This document shows, piece after piece, positions 43,325 through 51,767 of a DNA stretch of 64,000 nt; the stretch's first letter is position 1; the number at the start of each line of letters is the position of its first letter. The notes beneath the pieces were generated by a model. It ran no database searches. It worked only from the letters and a program-made list of their open reading frames with translations, and had not been told where the DNA came from. This DNA comes from an uncultured Bacteroidales bacterium. GTDB taxonomy: Bacteria > Bacteroidota > Bacteroidia > Bacteroidales > Paludibacteraceae. Where the stretch lies: assembly GCA_937885465.1 (NCBI GenBank), contig CAKZZM010000154.1, positions 7,815-71,814 of the forward strand. Reading direction: 5' to 3'. The position numbers and the translations under genes were made by a program.

Positions 43325-45018
43325 CGTTCGGAAGTGCTCTCTACAGAAGACGATGTTTGCTGTGCCTCAGAGCGGCTTTGCGGATGGCATTTCGACACTT
43401 GGTACTCAGTGATGAATTTTTCGACTGCTTTCCGGCGCCAATCGTTAAGTACGGAGGTACGAAGGAAATAGGGCGTTTGCCATTGAATGATGATTTCATC
43501 AGCAATAAGCGGTGTCCCGCCGAGTTTGGCTAACTGCTGTCTGACTATGGTCTCTGCCCGTTCTGCATTTTCCGCCGCTTCGTGCGATGATTCAAAGTGA
43601 GAAGTCGCGGACGAGCCGTCCACGCCCCATTTCGCGGACGAGCCGTCCACGCCCCAGACGTTCACCACGCGGGAGTGTGCCGTTCTGATAGTTATGTCGA
43701 AACCTGCGTTTGTAGCACTGAAAATGATGCTGACGGGCAGGAGTCGCACAGCAGCATTATTCTGCATCAGAGTGCGGTTGAATTCTGCATCGAAGTTTCG
43801 GTAAACAGGTGTTCCCTCTTTTATCTTACCCATACCGTTGCTTGTGGAGAACGTCTGAGAACGTTCGGAGACGTTCTCCACTAATAAGTCTGAACGTTCA
43901 GAGACGTTCGCTACTGCACTCGAACGTTTAGAGACGTTCGCCACTGCGCTCGAACGTTCAGAGACGTTCGCCACTGCTGACCAGTAGCAGCCTTGTCCGT
44001 TGAAGGTCAGGCCATCGCCGTTGTGCATTGTTTTGCCGCGCAGCAAGCCTTGTGGTAGTGGGGCATAGCCTATTAGTTCGCCGGTGGATTTGGGCGTTTG
44101 TCGATTGACGAGGTTGTGGGGGCGTTCAAGCGAGAAGTATTCGGTGGAGCCGCGGTGGAAGGTCTTGACGGGGTCGGGCGTGAAGTTGAGTATTACTCGT
44201 CCGCGTGAGGTGCGGCTGACCCCGATGTCGTTGAGCAGTAAGTTGTAGTAGGCGGTGATATTTTTCACATAATCGATATCTTTCAAACGCCCCTCTATCT
44301 TAAGTGTTGTAACGCCTGTATCAAGCAGTTCTCTAAGATGGGCGGAGCGGTCGAGGTCGTAGAGCGAGAGTATATGTTGCTCTTTGGCAATCACTTTTTT
44401 GTCTTTGTCAAGTATGTCGTATGGCAGTCGGCACATCTGTGCACATTCGCCTCTATTGGCTGACCTGCCGCATACTGCTTCGCTGAGGTAGCATATGCCC
44501 GAATAGCAGACGCATAAGGCACCATGTACAAACGCCTCTAATTCGCAGGTGGTGACGGCGCGTATCTCTGCCATCTGTTGGTACGATAGTTCTCGTGCAA
44601 GTACCACTCTGCTGAAGCCGAGTTGCTCAAGTGCCTGCACCTTCTCTGCCGTGCGGTTGTCGCATTGGGTGGAAGCATGAAGGCGAAAACCGGCTTGCAA
44701 TAGTGTTTGAGCAAGGCGCATATCTTGAACAATAAGGGCATATACTCCCGCTTCTCTGCATTGATACGCTATGCTCACTGCCTCGCCATACTCGTCTTCG
44801 CGCAGTAAAGTGTTGAGAGTAACTAATACTCTTGCATCCCAAAAAGAGGCATAGCGGACTAACTCCGCTATGTCCTCTATGCTGTTCCCCGCTGCTTTTC
44901 TTGCGCCGAAGGCGGGGCCACCTATATAAACGGCATCTGCACCGGCATCAATAGCAGCCTTGCCGACGGTTACATTCTTAGCCGGTGCGAGCAGTTCGAT
45001 TTGTTTATCTCCTATCAC
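43039..45018 (-). CDS. rlhA: RlhA (YdcP)-like U32 protein with many repeat insertions
   Basis: 659 residues from a GTG start (45016-45018) that overlaps the TGA of the flotillin gene. The barrel begins IELLAPAKNVTVGKAAIDAG; cysteines in FVHGALCVCYSGICYLS and ANRGECAQMCRLPYD match the RlhA group, as do EGRLKDIDYVKNITAYYN and FHRGSTEYF. The end (LLRIETDCQRCEMTL) also matches. RlhA makes 5-hydroxycytidine in 23S rRNA. Insertions: four [16 protein letters not shown] units at about 347-392, a WGVDGSSA pair (family D) at about 449-469, and [20 protein letters not shown] with more at about 565-600. The C-terminus is closed by a repeat variant reading LVENV then stop. Confidence 0.82.
   Translation of the reverse strand: MIGDKQIELLAPAKNVTVGKAAIDAGADAVYIGGPAFGARKAAGNSIEDIAELVRYASFWDARVLVTLNTLLREDEYGEAVSIAYQCREAGVYALIVQDMRLAQTLLQAGFRLHASTQCDNRTAEKVQALEQLGFSRVVLARELSYQQMAEIRAVTTCELEAFVHGALCVCYSGICYLSEAVCGRSANRGECAQMCRLPYDILDKDKKVIAKEQHILSLYDLDRSAHLRELLDTGVTTLKIEGRLKDIDYVKNITAYYNLLLNDIGVSRTSRGRVILNFTPDPVKTFHRGSTEYFSLERPHNLVNRQTPKSTGELIGYAPLPQGLLRGKTMHNGDGLTFNGQGCYWSAVANVSERSSAVANVSKRSSAVANVSERSDLLVENVSERSQTFSTSNGMGKIKEGTPVYRNFDAEFNRTLMQNNAAVRLLPVSIIFSATNAGFDITIRTAHSRVVNVWGVDGSSAKWGVDGSSATSHFESSHEAAENAERAETIVRQQLAKLGGTPLIADEIIIQWQTPYFLRTSVLNDWRRKAVEKFITEYQVSKCHPQSRSEAQQTSSSVESTSERGRDGVFHRLSTVENVSERSETFSTIERSQTFSTLHSHPSPLMTCKYCILYEMNCCKKKKTTSKQKTPAYIRHADTLLRIETDCQRCEMTLVENV
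43605..43670 (-). repeat. two in-frame family D hairpins in rlhA
   Basis: TCGCGGACGAGCCGTCC followed by ACGCCCC, twice with a period of about 27 bases. On the coding strand they give WGVDGSSAK and WGVDGSSAT. Confidence 0.85.
43843..43976 (-). repeat. in-frame array of family A units in rlhA
   Basis: A doubled copy at 43843-43880, then copies starting at 43892, 43922 and 43952 with exact 30-base spacing. The last three carry GTTCGCTAC or GTTCGCCAC and read AVANVSERS. Confidence 0.92.
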
Positions 45019-46514
45019 TTCTTTATCTTGGCTTCCCCGGCTATTACTTGGGAGTTATTCTGCATGATGCTTGCCATGTCAACGCCTGTTGCTTCTTTAA
45101 TCACTTCCATGGTTTGCCGCATCACGACCGGCACATTACCCGATATCCCTGCTGCTTCTGAGCCTGTGGTGCCATATACATGTACGTCGTTTATGGAAGA
45201 AAGCGGTTCGGCGACTTTAGCGGCTATGTCGGGCAGAATCTTAACCATCATCTCTGCGATAGCAGCGCCGTTGTACTTCTTATATGCTTCTGCTTTCTTA
45301 TCCATAGCAGCGGCTTCTGCCTCACCTTTAGCTTTTATAGCAGCGGCTTCTGCTTCGCCGACGGCTTTGATACCCGCTGCTTCTTGTTGCTTCTGGAAGA
45401 GTGCAGCTTCGGCTTGCGCCTTGATGGCGGCTGCCTGTTGCTCTGCCTCATAACGCTCTGCCTCCGCTTTGCGTTTGCGTTGCTCCAATTCAGCGGCGGC
45501 ATTGACCTCTTTCTGGTACTTAGCGGCATCGGCCTGTTTGTTAATCTCAGCGTCAAGACGCTTCTCTTGTATCGCTATCTCCTGTTCGCGAAGCAGTTGC
45601 TCTTGTTTGGCTTTTTCTACCTCGGCTTCTACAGTGAGGCGGTTAATCTCTTTCTGACGCTCTTGCAGGCGGATAGAGCGTGCAGCCTCTGCCTCTACCG
45701 TCTTTATGTTAATCTCTTTTGCCTGCTCCTGACGCTGTATCTCGTAGGCCGCATCAGCGATAGCTGATTGAGTATCAGCCTGCTTCTTGAGGTCAGCCTG
45801 CTTAATGGCAAGTTCGGTGTTGCGGATAGCAATTTCCGTTTCTGCGGCAACACGAGCATCGTTAGCCTGCTTCGACGCTTCTGCGCGTGCAATGGCGACA
45901 TCACGCTCTGCATTAGCCTTGTTGATAGAGGCATCTTTGGTGATCTTGCAAGTGTTGTCGGCACCGAGTGCGTGGATAAGACCTTCATTGTCGGTGATGG
46001 ATTGTATGTTACAAGAGAGAATTTCAATACCGAGTTTGGCCATATCGGGAGCAGCCTTTTCTTGTATCTGATTAGAGAACCCGTCGCGGTCCACGTTAAG
46101 TGAGCGCAGGTCTTGTGTGCCTATAATCTCACGCATATTACCTTGCAGTGAGTCGCGTATCTCAGATGCTATCTCCTGACGACTTTTACCGAGGAAGTTG
46201 GCAGCGGCGGTAGCAATATGAGCAGGGTCAATACGCACCTTCGCTACGGCATCAACATCAACATTGATGAAGTCTGACGTGGGAACTGACGAGTCAGTCT
46301 TAATATCCACTGACAACTGACCGAGATAAAGGCGATCCACCTTTTGCAAGCCGGGAATACGCATACCGCCGGTACCGATGAGGAACTTGGGGTTCTTGCG
46401 AGGCCAGCCGGAGATGACGAGGGCTTGGTTAGGAGATGTCTTAACGTAACACAGTGAGATAAACAGGATGAGTAGTGCCACTCCTGCGATGATAATGATT
46501 GTTGTAGGTTCCAT
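45015..46514 (-). CDS. flotillin-like SPFH-domain membrane scaffold protein
   Basis: 499 residues from ATG at 46512-46514; the earlier ATG at 46544 lies inside the -7 box and cannot be used. One N-terminal membrane helix (TTIIIIAGVALLILFISLCY) precedes the SPFH domain (about 25-200, ALVISGWPRKNPKFLIGTGG). A long Ala/Glu/Lys/Gln-rich coiled coil with EAEAAAIKAKGEAEAA-type repeats runs from about 200 to 410, then a C-terminal tail. Flotillins organise membrane microdomains. Its stop overlaps the GTG of the rlhA-like gene (GTGA), so translation of the two is probably coupled. Confidence 0.92.
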   Translation of the reverse strand: MEPTTIIIIAGVALLILFISLCYVKTSPNQALVISGWPRKNPKFLIGTGGMRIPGLQKVDRLYLGQLSVDIKTDSSVPTSDFINVDVDAVAKVRIDPAHIATAAANFLGKSRQEIASEIRDSLQGNMREIIGTQDLRSLNVDRDGFSNQIQEKAAPDMAKLGIEILSCNIQSITDNEGLIHALGADNTCKITKDASINKANAERDVAIARAEASKQANDARVAAETEIAIRNTELAIKQADLKKQADTQSAIADAAYEIQRQEQAKEINIKTVEAEAARSIRLQERQKEINRLTVEAEVEKAKQEQLLREQEIAIQEKRLDAEINKQADAAKYQKEVNAAAELEQRKRKAEAERYEAEQQAAAIKAQAEAALFQKQQEAAGIKAVGEAEAAAIKAKGEAEAAAMDKKAEAYKKYNGAAIAEMMVKILPDIAAKVAEPLSSINDVHVYGTTGSEAAGISGNVPVVMRQTMEVIKEATGVDMASIMQNNSQVIAGEAKIKK

Positions 46515-46541
46515 AGTTATATGTATAAAGGTTAAGTGCTG

Positions 46542-46572
46542 CAAAGTTATATATTTCAGAAGAAATACGCAA
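46542..46572 (-). promoter_or_regulatory. flotillin promoter
   Basis: On the minus strand TTG (46570-46572), 20 bases, TAACTTTG (46542-46549). It decides the start codon at 46514. Confidence 0.8.
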
Positions 46573-46591
46573 GAAAATTGTTAATATTTTC

Positions 46592-46622
46592 TTGCGTACA
46601 TCGTTTTTTAGCAGTAATTTTG
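46592..46622 (+). promoter_or_regulatory. smpB promoter
   Basis: TTG (46592-46594), 20 bases, TAATTTTG (46615-46622), divergent from the flotillin promoter 20 bases away. The resulting leader to smpB is about 170 bases and is mostly repeats. Confidence 0.8.
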
Positions 46623-46630
46623 CAAACGTT

Positions 46631-46760
46631 TAGTAGTGAAGCTCTCCTATGCTTCATGCGAGGCATGGGAGTGCCTCGCTACTACAACTACCGGAACGTT
46701 CGGAGACGTTCTCCACTATTTTATCGCGGACGAGCCGTCCGCGTCCCAGACGTTCTCCAC
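46631..46760 (+). repeat. E-A-D repeat block forming the smpB leader
   Basis: Family E double hairpin at 46631-46685, a reversed family A core at 46694-46716, family D at about 46725-46742, and a half A unit to 46760. All lie between promoter and start codon, so they should be in the messenger. Confidence 0.88.
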
Positions 46761-46801
46761 GAAAACAGAAAATAACAGTTGCCCCTTCGGTTGTAAGCAC
46801 T

Positions 46802-47254
46802 ATGCTTCCGTCATCAAAAGTAAATATTAGAAATAAGCGTGCCTTTTTTGACTATGAGGTACTTGAGCGTTATACTGCCGGTCTCCAACTATTCGGTACG
46901 GAGATTAAGTCGATACGCGAGAGCAAGGCTTCGCTTGCTGACACTTACTGTTCGTTCGAAGGCAGTGAGTTATGGGTGAGAGGTATGCATATAGCGCAAT
47001 ATGCCTTCGGGTCGTATAATAACCATGAGGCGAAGCGGAACAGGAAACTGCTTCTTAACAAAAGAGAGTTAAGGAAGTTGGAAAAGGCAGTAAAAGATAC
47101 GGGGAAGACTATCATTCCGCTGTCGCTTTTTATTAATGAGAAAGGACTTGCCAAATTGGAGATTGCCCTTTGTCAGGGCAAGCATACCTACGATAAGCGT
47201 CAGGCTCTGAGAGAGAAAGACGATAGGCGAGAAATGGTGGAAAGTGGATGGTAG
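46802..47254 (+). CDS. smpB: SmpB, tmRNA-binding protein
   Basis: 150 residues from ATG 46802. The longer frame from 46649 adds 51 residues made of repeats and is not the likely start, although it lies within the same transcript and is open. SmpB features are [52 protein letters not shown] and [18 protein letters not shown]; the basic C-terminal tail is present. It delivers tmRNA to stalled ribosomes. The ssrA gene was not found in this window. Confidence 0.95.
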   Translation: MLPSSKVNIRNKRAFFDYEVLERYTAGLQLFGTEIKSIRESKASLADTYCSFEGSELWVRGMHIAQYAFGSYNNHEAKRNRKLLLNKRELRKLEKAVKDTGKTIIPLSLFINEKGLAKLEIALCQGKHTYDKRQALREKDDRREMVESGW

Positions 47255-47285
47255 AGACGGTCTTTTCGACCGTCTCTCAAAGAAG
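47245..47285 (+). repeat. family C hairpin between smpB and gpmI
   Basis: GAGACGGTC, loop TTTTC, GACCGTCTC; it overlaps the smpB 3' end. Its TAG after the codons for SGW is the smpB stop. Confidence 0.85.
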
Positions 47286-47316
47286 TCGAAAGTTACAGTA
47301 AATAGAAAATAAATAT

Positions 47317-48843
47317 ATGAGTAAAGCATTATTAATGATTCTCGACGGCTGGGGAATCGGACACAAAGACAAAGCCGATGCGATAAGTCAGACCTCTACC
47401 CCTCACTGGGATAAGTTACTTGCAGATTATCCTAATTCTCAACTTCAGGCGAGTGGCGAGAATGTAGGTCTGCCTGATGGTCAGATGGGTAATTCTGAGG
47501 TCGGGCACCTCAATATAGGTGCGGGGCGCGTTGTTTATCAAGACCTCGTTAAGATTAATCGTGCCTGCAAAGATGGCAGTATAATGCAGAACCCTGAGAT
47601 ACAGGCTGCATATTCGTATGCTAAAGAGAGCGGCAAGCAACTGCATATCATGGGTCTGACATCTGATGGCGGTGTGCACTCTTCTTTGGAGCACCTCTTT
47701 TTTCTTTGCGACATCGCCAAGGAATATGGTCTGCAAGGTAAGACTTTTATCCACTGTTTCATGGATGGCAGGGATACCGATCCCCGTTCGGGCATAGGTT
47801 TCATTGACCAACTTGAGGCTCATTGCGCTCGGTCGGCAGGTGAGATAGCTTCTATCTGCGGTCGTTTTTATGCTATGGACCGCGATAAGCGTTGGGAGCG
47901 AATCAAAGAAGGATATGATTTGCTTGTGAGCGGCAAAGGTGCTGAGTTCGAGAATATGCATGAGGCCATGCAGGCAAGTTACGACAGCGGAGTGACGGAT
48001 GAGTTTATTAAACCGATAGTACGTATGCGTGGTGGTAAACCGCTTGCAACGATAGAGGAGGGGGATGTGGTAATCTTCTTTAACTATCGCAACGACCGCG
48101 CCAAAGAGATAACGATAGCCCTCACGCAGCAGGAAATGCCGGAGCATGGAATGCATACCATTAAGAATCTGCACTATTGTTGCATGACGCCTTACGACTC
48201 TTCGTTCACGGGACTGCATATCCTCTTCCCGAAAGAGAATGTGAACAATACCTTAGGTGAGATAGTCTCAAAGGCGGGCATGAAACAGTTGCGCATTGCC
48301 GAAACGGAGAAGTTTGCACATGTTACCTTCTTCTTCTCAGGAGGGCGTGAAGCGGAATTCGAAGGTGAGGACCGTATTCTTATACCTTCACCTAAGGTAC
48401 CTACATACGACCTGCAGCCGATGATGTCTGCACCTGAAGTAACGATAGCCTTGCGCGACGCATTGAACTCGCAGAAATATGACTGCATCATTCTCAATTA
48501 TGCCAATGGCGATATGGTCGGACATACGGGCGTGTATAATTCCATTCAGCAGGCAATAACGGCGATAGATATATGCGTAAATGAGACGGTTGAGGCAGCG
48601 CGCCGTAACGGCTATGAGGTGATTATCATTGCTGACCATGGTAACTGCGATCATGCAATCAACGATGACGGTACGCCTAATACTGCTCACTCACTCAACC
48701 CTGTGCCGTTCGTGTATATAAGCGATAATAAGGACGCAAAGGTTGAGAACGGTATCCTTGCCGATGTGGCACCGTCGCTCTGCCATATTCTTGGTATTGA
48801 GCAGCCACAGGAGATGACGGGCCATTGCCTGATTAGAAAGTAA
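47317..48843 (+). CDS. gpmI: cofactor-independent phosphoglycerate mutase
   Basis: 508 residues, normal length. MILDGWGIG at the start holds a metal-binding Asp; [17 protein letters not shown] contains the phosphorylated catalytic serine (Ser60). [37 protein letters not shown] and IIADHGNCD carry substrate and manganese ligands. It interconverts 3- and 2-phosphoglycerate in glycolysis. No repeat insertion. Confidence 0.97.
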   Translation: MSKALLMILDGWGIGHKDKADAISQTSTPHWDKLLADYPNSQLQASGENVGLPDGQMGNSEVGHLNIGAGRVVYQDLVKINRACKDGSIMQNPEIQAAYSYAKESGKQLHIMGLTSDGGVHSSLEHLFFLCDIAKEYGLQGKTFIHCFMDGRDTDPRSGIGFIDQLEAHCARSAGEIASICGRFYAMDRDKRWERIKEGYDLLVSGKGAEFENMHEAMQASYDSGVTDEFIKPIVRMRGGKPLATIEEGDVVIFFNYRNDRAKEITIALTQQEMPEHGMHTIKNLHYCCMTPYDSSFTGLHILFPKENVNNTLGEIVSKAGMKQLRIAETEKFAHVTFFFSGGREAEFEGEDRILIPSPKVPTYDLQPMMSAPEVTIALRDALNSQKYDCIILNYANGDMVGHTGVYNSIQQAITAIDICVNETVEAARRNGYEVIIIADHGNCDHAINDDGTPNTAHSLNPVPFVYISDNKDAKVENGILADVAPSLCHILGIEQPQEMTGHCLIRK

Positions 48844-48847
48844 CAGG

Positions 48848-48912
48848 TCTAATTTGTCCTTTGTACATTGTACATTGTCCATTTGTACATTGTACATTGT
48901 CCCTTTGTACAT
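48848..48912 (+). repeat. family H tandem (GTACATTGT) array
   Basis: Two or three units of TTTGTACATTGTACATTGTC fill the gap between gpmI and the next gene. The same unit lies ahead of the SusC gene at 32466-32518. Confidence 0.85.
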
Positions 48913-48918
48913 AATTTG

Positions 48919-49197
48919 ATGCGTCGATTAGATAAATACTCAGTAGGAATAGTGCTTGGCTTGCTATTGCCGGCACTGTTCTGCTATGTATATATATCGA
49001 GGTTTAATCTGTGGGGTGTATTGAAAGCATTTGACTTCTCCGCCAACAGTGTGCTGAGCAAAATGATGATGCTATCGGTGTTTCCTAATATGGCGCTGCT
49101 CTTTCTCTTTTATGAGATGGACCTATGGCGTTTGGCGAAGGGAGTGTTGATAGGTGCCTTCCCGTATATTATTGCTGCTATTTGGTTTACTATATGA
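48919..49197 (+). CDS. small inner-membrane protein upstream of lpxB
   Basis: 92 residues from ATG 48919; the earlier ATG at 48868 is within the repeat array. Three hydrophobic segments (IVLGLLLPALFCYVYI, LSVFPNMALLFLFYEM, GVLIGAFPYIIAAIWF) suggest a three-helix membrane protein. Its last codons overlap the lpxB start (ATGA), so the two are translationally coupled. Function unknown; the linkage suggests the cell envelope. Confidence 0.75.
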   Translation: MRRLDKYSVGIVLGLLLPALFCYVYISRFNLWGVLKAFDFSANSVLSKMMMLSVFPNMALLFLFYEMDLWRLAKGVLIGAFPYIIAAIWFTI

Positions 49198-50618
49198 CGG
49201 TATTCCTTATAGCAGGTGAGGCATCGGGCGACACGCATGCTGCCCGACTGATGCAGGCAATGAAAGTATTGCAAAGCGATATCCGCTTTGTCGGATTAGG
49301 CGGTGATGCGATGAGACGCGAGGGAGCGGTGCTCTATCAAGACTACCGTGAGATGGCTTTTATGGGGATATTTGCCGTGCTGAGCAATTTGAGTAAGGTG
49401 AGGCGTAATTTCAAGATTGCCCGCGAAGCACTGCTGAAAGAGAAGCCGGATGTGCTGATATTGATTGATTATCCCTCGTTTAACCTGCGGATGGCGCAGT
49501 TCTGCCGTGAGCATCTGCCTGCTACTCGTATCGTCTATTATATCCCGCCCAAAGTATGGGCATGGAAGCGCTGGAGAGTACATAAGATTGCTCGTCTGTG
49601 TGACGAGGTGTTAGGTATATTCCCTTTCGAACCGGATTTTTACTCGCGATATGGTTACAAATGTACTTATATAGGCAATCCTACAGTGGAGGAGGTAACG
49701 AGTACAGAGTGGAGAACGTCTGAGAACGTTCAAAAAAAGGCGGAGAGGGCAGGGGAAGAAAGCGATTTAGCGAACGGCAATTCGAGAATTATCGCTGTTC
49801 TGCCGGGCTCTCGGCGAAGTGAGATAGAACATTGTCTGCGAAAAATGGTTGAAGCCGCACAATTGGCAGCACCCGGTTATGATATTGTTGTGGCAGGTGC
49901 TGAGGGGCAAAGCAGAGAATTATATGAGCAACAACTAAAAATATCCGGGGGGTTGGACCCCTCCGCTCCGTCAAGAGACAGTGGAGAACGTCTGAGAACG
50001 TCTGGCGGTAGATACGGTGGAAAACACCATCTCTCAAATAGTGGAGAACGTCTGAGAACGTCTGGCGACTCTGCACCAAAGGTGAGGGTGGTGTTTGGCA
50101 GTACTCATGATATATTAAGGCAGGCGGACGCTGCTATTATCAATTCGGGAACGGCAACGCTTGAGGGTGCATTGCTAAGGTGTCCGCAGGTGGCTGTATA
50201 TCATATCGCTGTGCCTCACGCTATATTATTTAGCAGGTTGTTGTTCAGCAGTCCGTATTTTACTCTGCCTAATATCCTGCTTCAGAGAGAGGTAATCTCG
50301 GAACTGATAGGTTACCGATTTACGGTTCAGCGAACGGCAGATGAACTGAGGAAACTATTGCAAACTGATGAAAGACAGTGGCGAATGTCAGAGAACGTTC
50401 ATAACTCTCGTCTTTATAATGTCGGCATTAAATGCCGACGTTTGGAGCGGAGCTCGTCTGAGAACGTTCAAAAAGAGTCCTCCGCTCCTTTCGGGACCGG
50501 CGAGACCGAGAGCGCGAGACAAAGGCAATTGCAAGGCTATGAAGAGATAGCAAATATGCTTGGAAAGCAAAACGCCGCGGAGACTGCTGCAAAAATTATA
50601 CTGAAACATCGAGAGTGA
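49194..50618 (+). CDS. lpxB: lipid-A-disaccharide synthase with three repeat insertions
   Basis: 474 residues from ATG 49194, against about 380 for the family. MTVFLIAGEASGDTHAARLM and IPPKVWAWKRWRVHKIA are LpxB hallmarks; IAVLPGSRRSEIEHCLRKMV and SGTATLEGALLRCPQVAVYH form the second Rossmann half. It condenses UDP-diacylglucosamine with lipid X in lipid A synthesis, an essential step in most Gram-negatives. The extra ~95 residues are repeat-derived: WRTSENVQ near 172-180, two SGERLRTSG units around a family C hairpin near 258-295, and an A-B-A module (WRMSENVHNSRLYNVGIKCR onward) near 395-425. The frame is intact through all three, and motifs on both sides are preserved, so it probably works. 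Confidence 0.93.
   Translation: MTVFLIAGEASGDTHAARLMQAMKVLQSDIRFVGLGGDAMRREGAVLYQDYREMAFMGIFAVLSNLSKVRRNFKIAREALLKEKPDVLILIDYPSFNLRMAQFCREHLPATRIVYYIPPKVWAWKRWRVHKIARLCDEVLGIFPFEPDFYSRYGYKCTYIGNPTVEEVTSTEWRTSENVQKKAERAGEESDLANGNSRIIAVLPGSRRSEIEHCLRKMVEAAQLAAPGYDIVVAGAEGQSRELYEQQLKISGGLDPSAPSRDSGERLRTSGGRYGGKHHLSNSGERLRTSGDSAPKVRVVFGSTHDILRQADAAIINSGTATLEGALLRCPQVAVYHIAVPHAILFSRLLFSSPYFTLPNILLQREVISELIGYRFTVQRTADELRKLLQTDERQWRMSENVHNSRLYNVGIKCRRLERSSSENVQKESSAPFGTGETESARQRQLQGYEEIANMLGKQNAAETAAKIILKHRE
49709..49731 (+). repeat. in-frame family A copy in lpxB (first)
   Basis: Core with loop CTGAGA, read as WRTSENVQ. It lies between GNPTVEEV and IAVLPGSRRSE, the hinge between the two LpxB halves. 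Confidence 0.9.
49981..50063 (+). repeat. in-frame A-C-A module in lpxB (second)
   Basis: A at 49981-50003, family C at 50008-50037, A at 50041-50063, joined by TCTGGCG. The same A-TCTGGCG-C-A order is found in the metallophosphoesterase at 17772-17854. Confidence 0.92.
50378..50469 (+). repeat. in-frame A-B-A module in lpxB (third)
   Basis: Diverged A (GTGGCGAATGTCAGAG) at 50378-50400, B at 50404-50440 (loop TAA), diverged A at 50447-50469. It is a degraded relative of the A-B-A modules at 8303 and 40901, so it is probably the older insertion. Confidence 0.85.
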
Positions 50619-50681
50619 TACCTTCGTACCTCGTACATTAGTCCTTCGTACTTCGTCCGACACTCTAACTACTATACGATT

Positions 50682-51767
50682 ATGTTACTACTTTTTATAT
50701 TTTTAATTTCAGCATTAGTTATTTCTTTTCTATGCTCTATCTTAGAGTCTTCGCTTCTCTCGACCACTTTTTCGTATTTGCAGATGAAGGAGGATGAGGG
50801 CGATAAGGCTGCTGTGCGATTGAAGCAGTACAAGCAGGAGAGTGAGCGTCCGCTCGCTGCTATCCTGTCGCTGAATACGATAGCAAACACTATAGGTGCT
50901 GCCGGCATAGGACAACAGGCAACATTAATCTTCGGCAGTAAGTGGTTTGGCTTGGTATCGGCAATAACAACTATTCTTATTCTTGTTTTTTCAGAGATTA
51001 TCCCAAAGACCATCGGTTCTACTTATTGGCGATCGCTCACCGCTTTTACTGCTAATACTCTTAGGGTGCTGATTTTTATTATGTTCCCTGTTGTGTGGTG
51101 TGTGGAAAAGATAACTCAGATGATAACGCCGAAAGATGCCGAGGAGGCGTCCGTATCAAGAGAAGAAGTGAGCGCAATGGCGAATGTGGGAGAAGAAGAG
51201 GGAGTGTTTGATGAGGATGAGAATAAGATTATTCAGAATATCATTAAGTTGGACGATGTTAAGGCTTACGATATTATGACACCTCGCGTCGTTTGTGCTA
51301 CGGCACCGGAAACGATGACTCTGCAAGATTTTTATAAAGAAGACCGCTATGATCACTTCTCTCGTATCCCCGTATATGCTGACTCTCCTGAGTTTATCAC
51401 GGGTTATGTACTTCGTTCTGATGCGCTTGAGATGCTGGCAGAGGATAAGTTCCATATTCGTCTTGGTGATATTAAGCGTCCTCTGCCTTACTTCAATGAG
51501 GAGACCGCTATACCCGATATATGGGACGCGCTGATAGAGCATAAGGAGCAGATTTCCATCGTTATTGATGAATATGGTGCGATGCAGGGAATATTAACGC
51601 TTGAAGATGTAATCGAAACGGTCTTCGGACTGGAGATTACCGACGAGAACGATCAGTTCACTGATATGCAGCAGTATGCCCGTGAGCGTTGGCAGCAGAG
51701 GCAAAAACGCTTCCAGACGGTCAGCATTCCGAAAGTAGAAAGTGAAAAGTTGAAAGTTGAAAGTTGA
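50682..51767 (+). CDS. CNNM/CorC-type (DUF21 plus CBS) membrane protein
   Basis: 361 residues. The DUF21 domain (about 1-155) has four hydrophobic segments and the charged STTFSYLQMKEDEGDKAA stretch. Two CBS motifs follow (YDIMTPRVVCATAPETMTLQ, FSRIPVYADSPEFITGYVLR and ISIVIDEYGAMQGILTLEDV with TVFGLEITDE). The family handles divalent cations such as magnesium or cobalt. It lacks the CorC_HlyC C-terminal domain seen in longer relatives. The last residues, KVESEKLKVES, are encoded by family G units that run past the stop. Confidence 0.88.
   Translation: MLLLFIFLISALVISFLCSILESSLLSTTFSYLQMKEDEGDKAAVRLKQYKQESERPLAAILSLNTIANTIGAAGIGQQATLIFGSKWFGLVSAITTILILVFSEIIPKTIGSTYWRSLTAFTANTLRVLIFIMFPVVWCVEKITQMITPKDAEEASVSREEVSAMANVGEEEGVFDEDENKIIQNIIKLDDVKAYDIMTPRVVCATAPETMTLQDFYKEDRYDHFSRIPVYADSPEFITGYVLRSDALEMLAEDKFHIRLGDIKRPLPYFNEETAIPDIWDALIEHKEQISIVIDEYGAMQGILTLEDVIETVFGLEITDENDQFTDMQQYARERWQQRQKRFQTVSIPKVESEKLKVES

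Noticed and set aside
45180..45767. 195-codon plus-strand ORF rich in Phe/Cys/Leu
   Set aside because: It is the complement of the flotillin coiled coil, whose biased codons leave the opposite frame open.
46802..47254. Adjacent ssrA (tmRNA) gene beside smpB
   Set aside because: No tRNA-Ala-like half or tag-peptide frame was found near smpB or elsewhere in the window.
47416..48219. 267-codon minus-strand ORF
   Set aside because: Antisense shadow of gpmI; no promoter or family signal.
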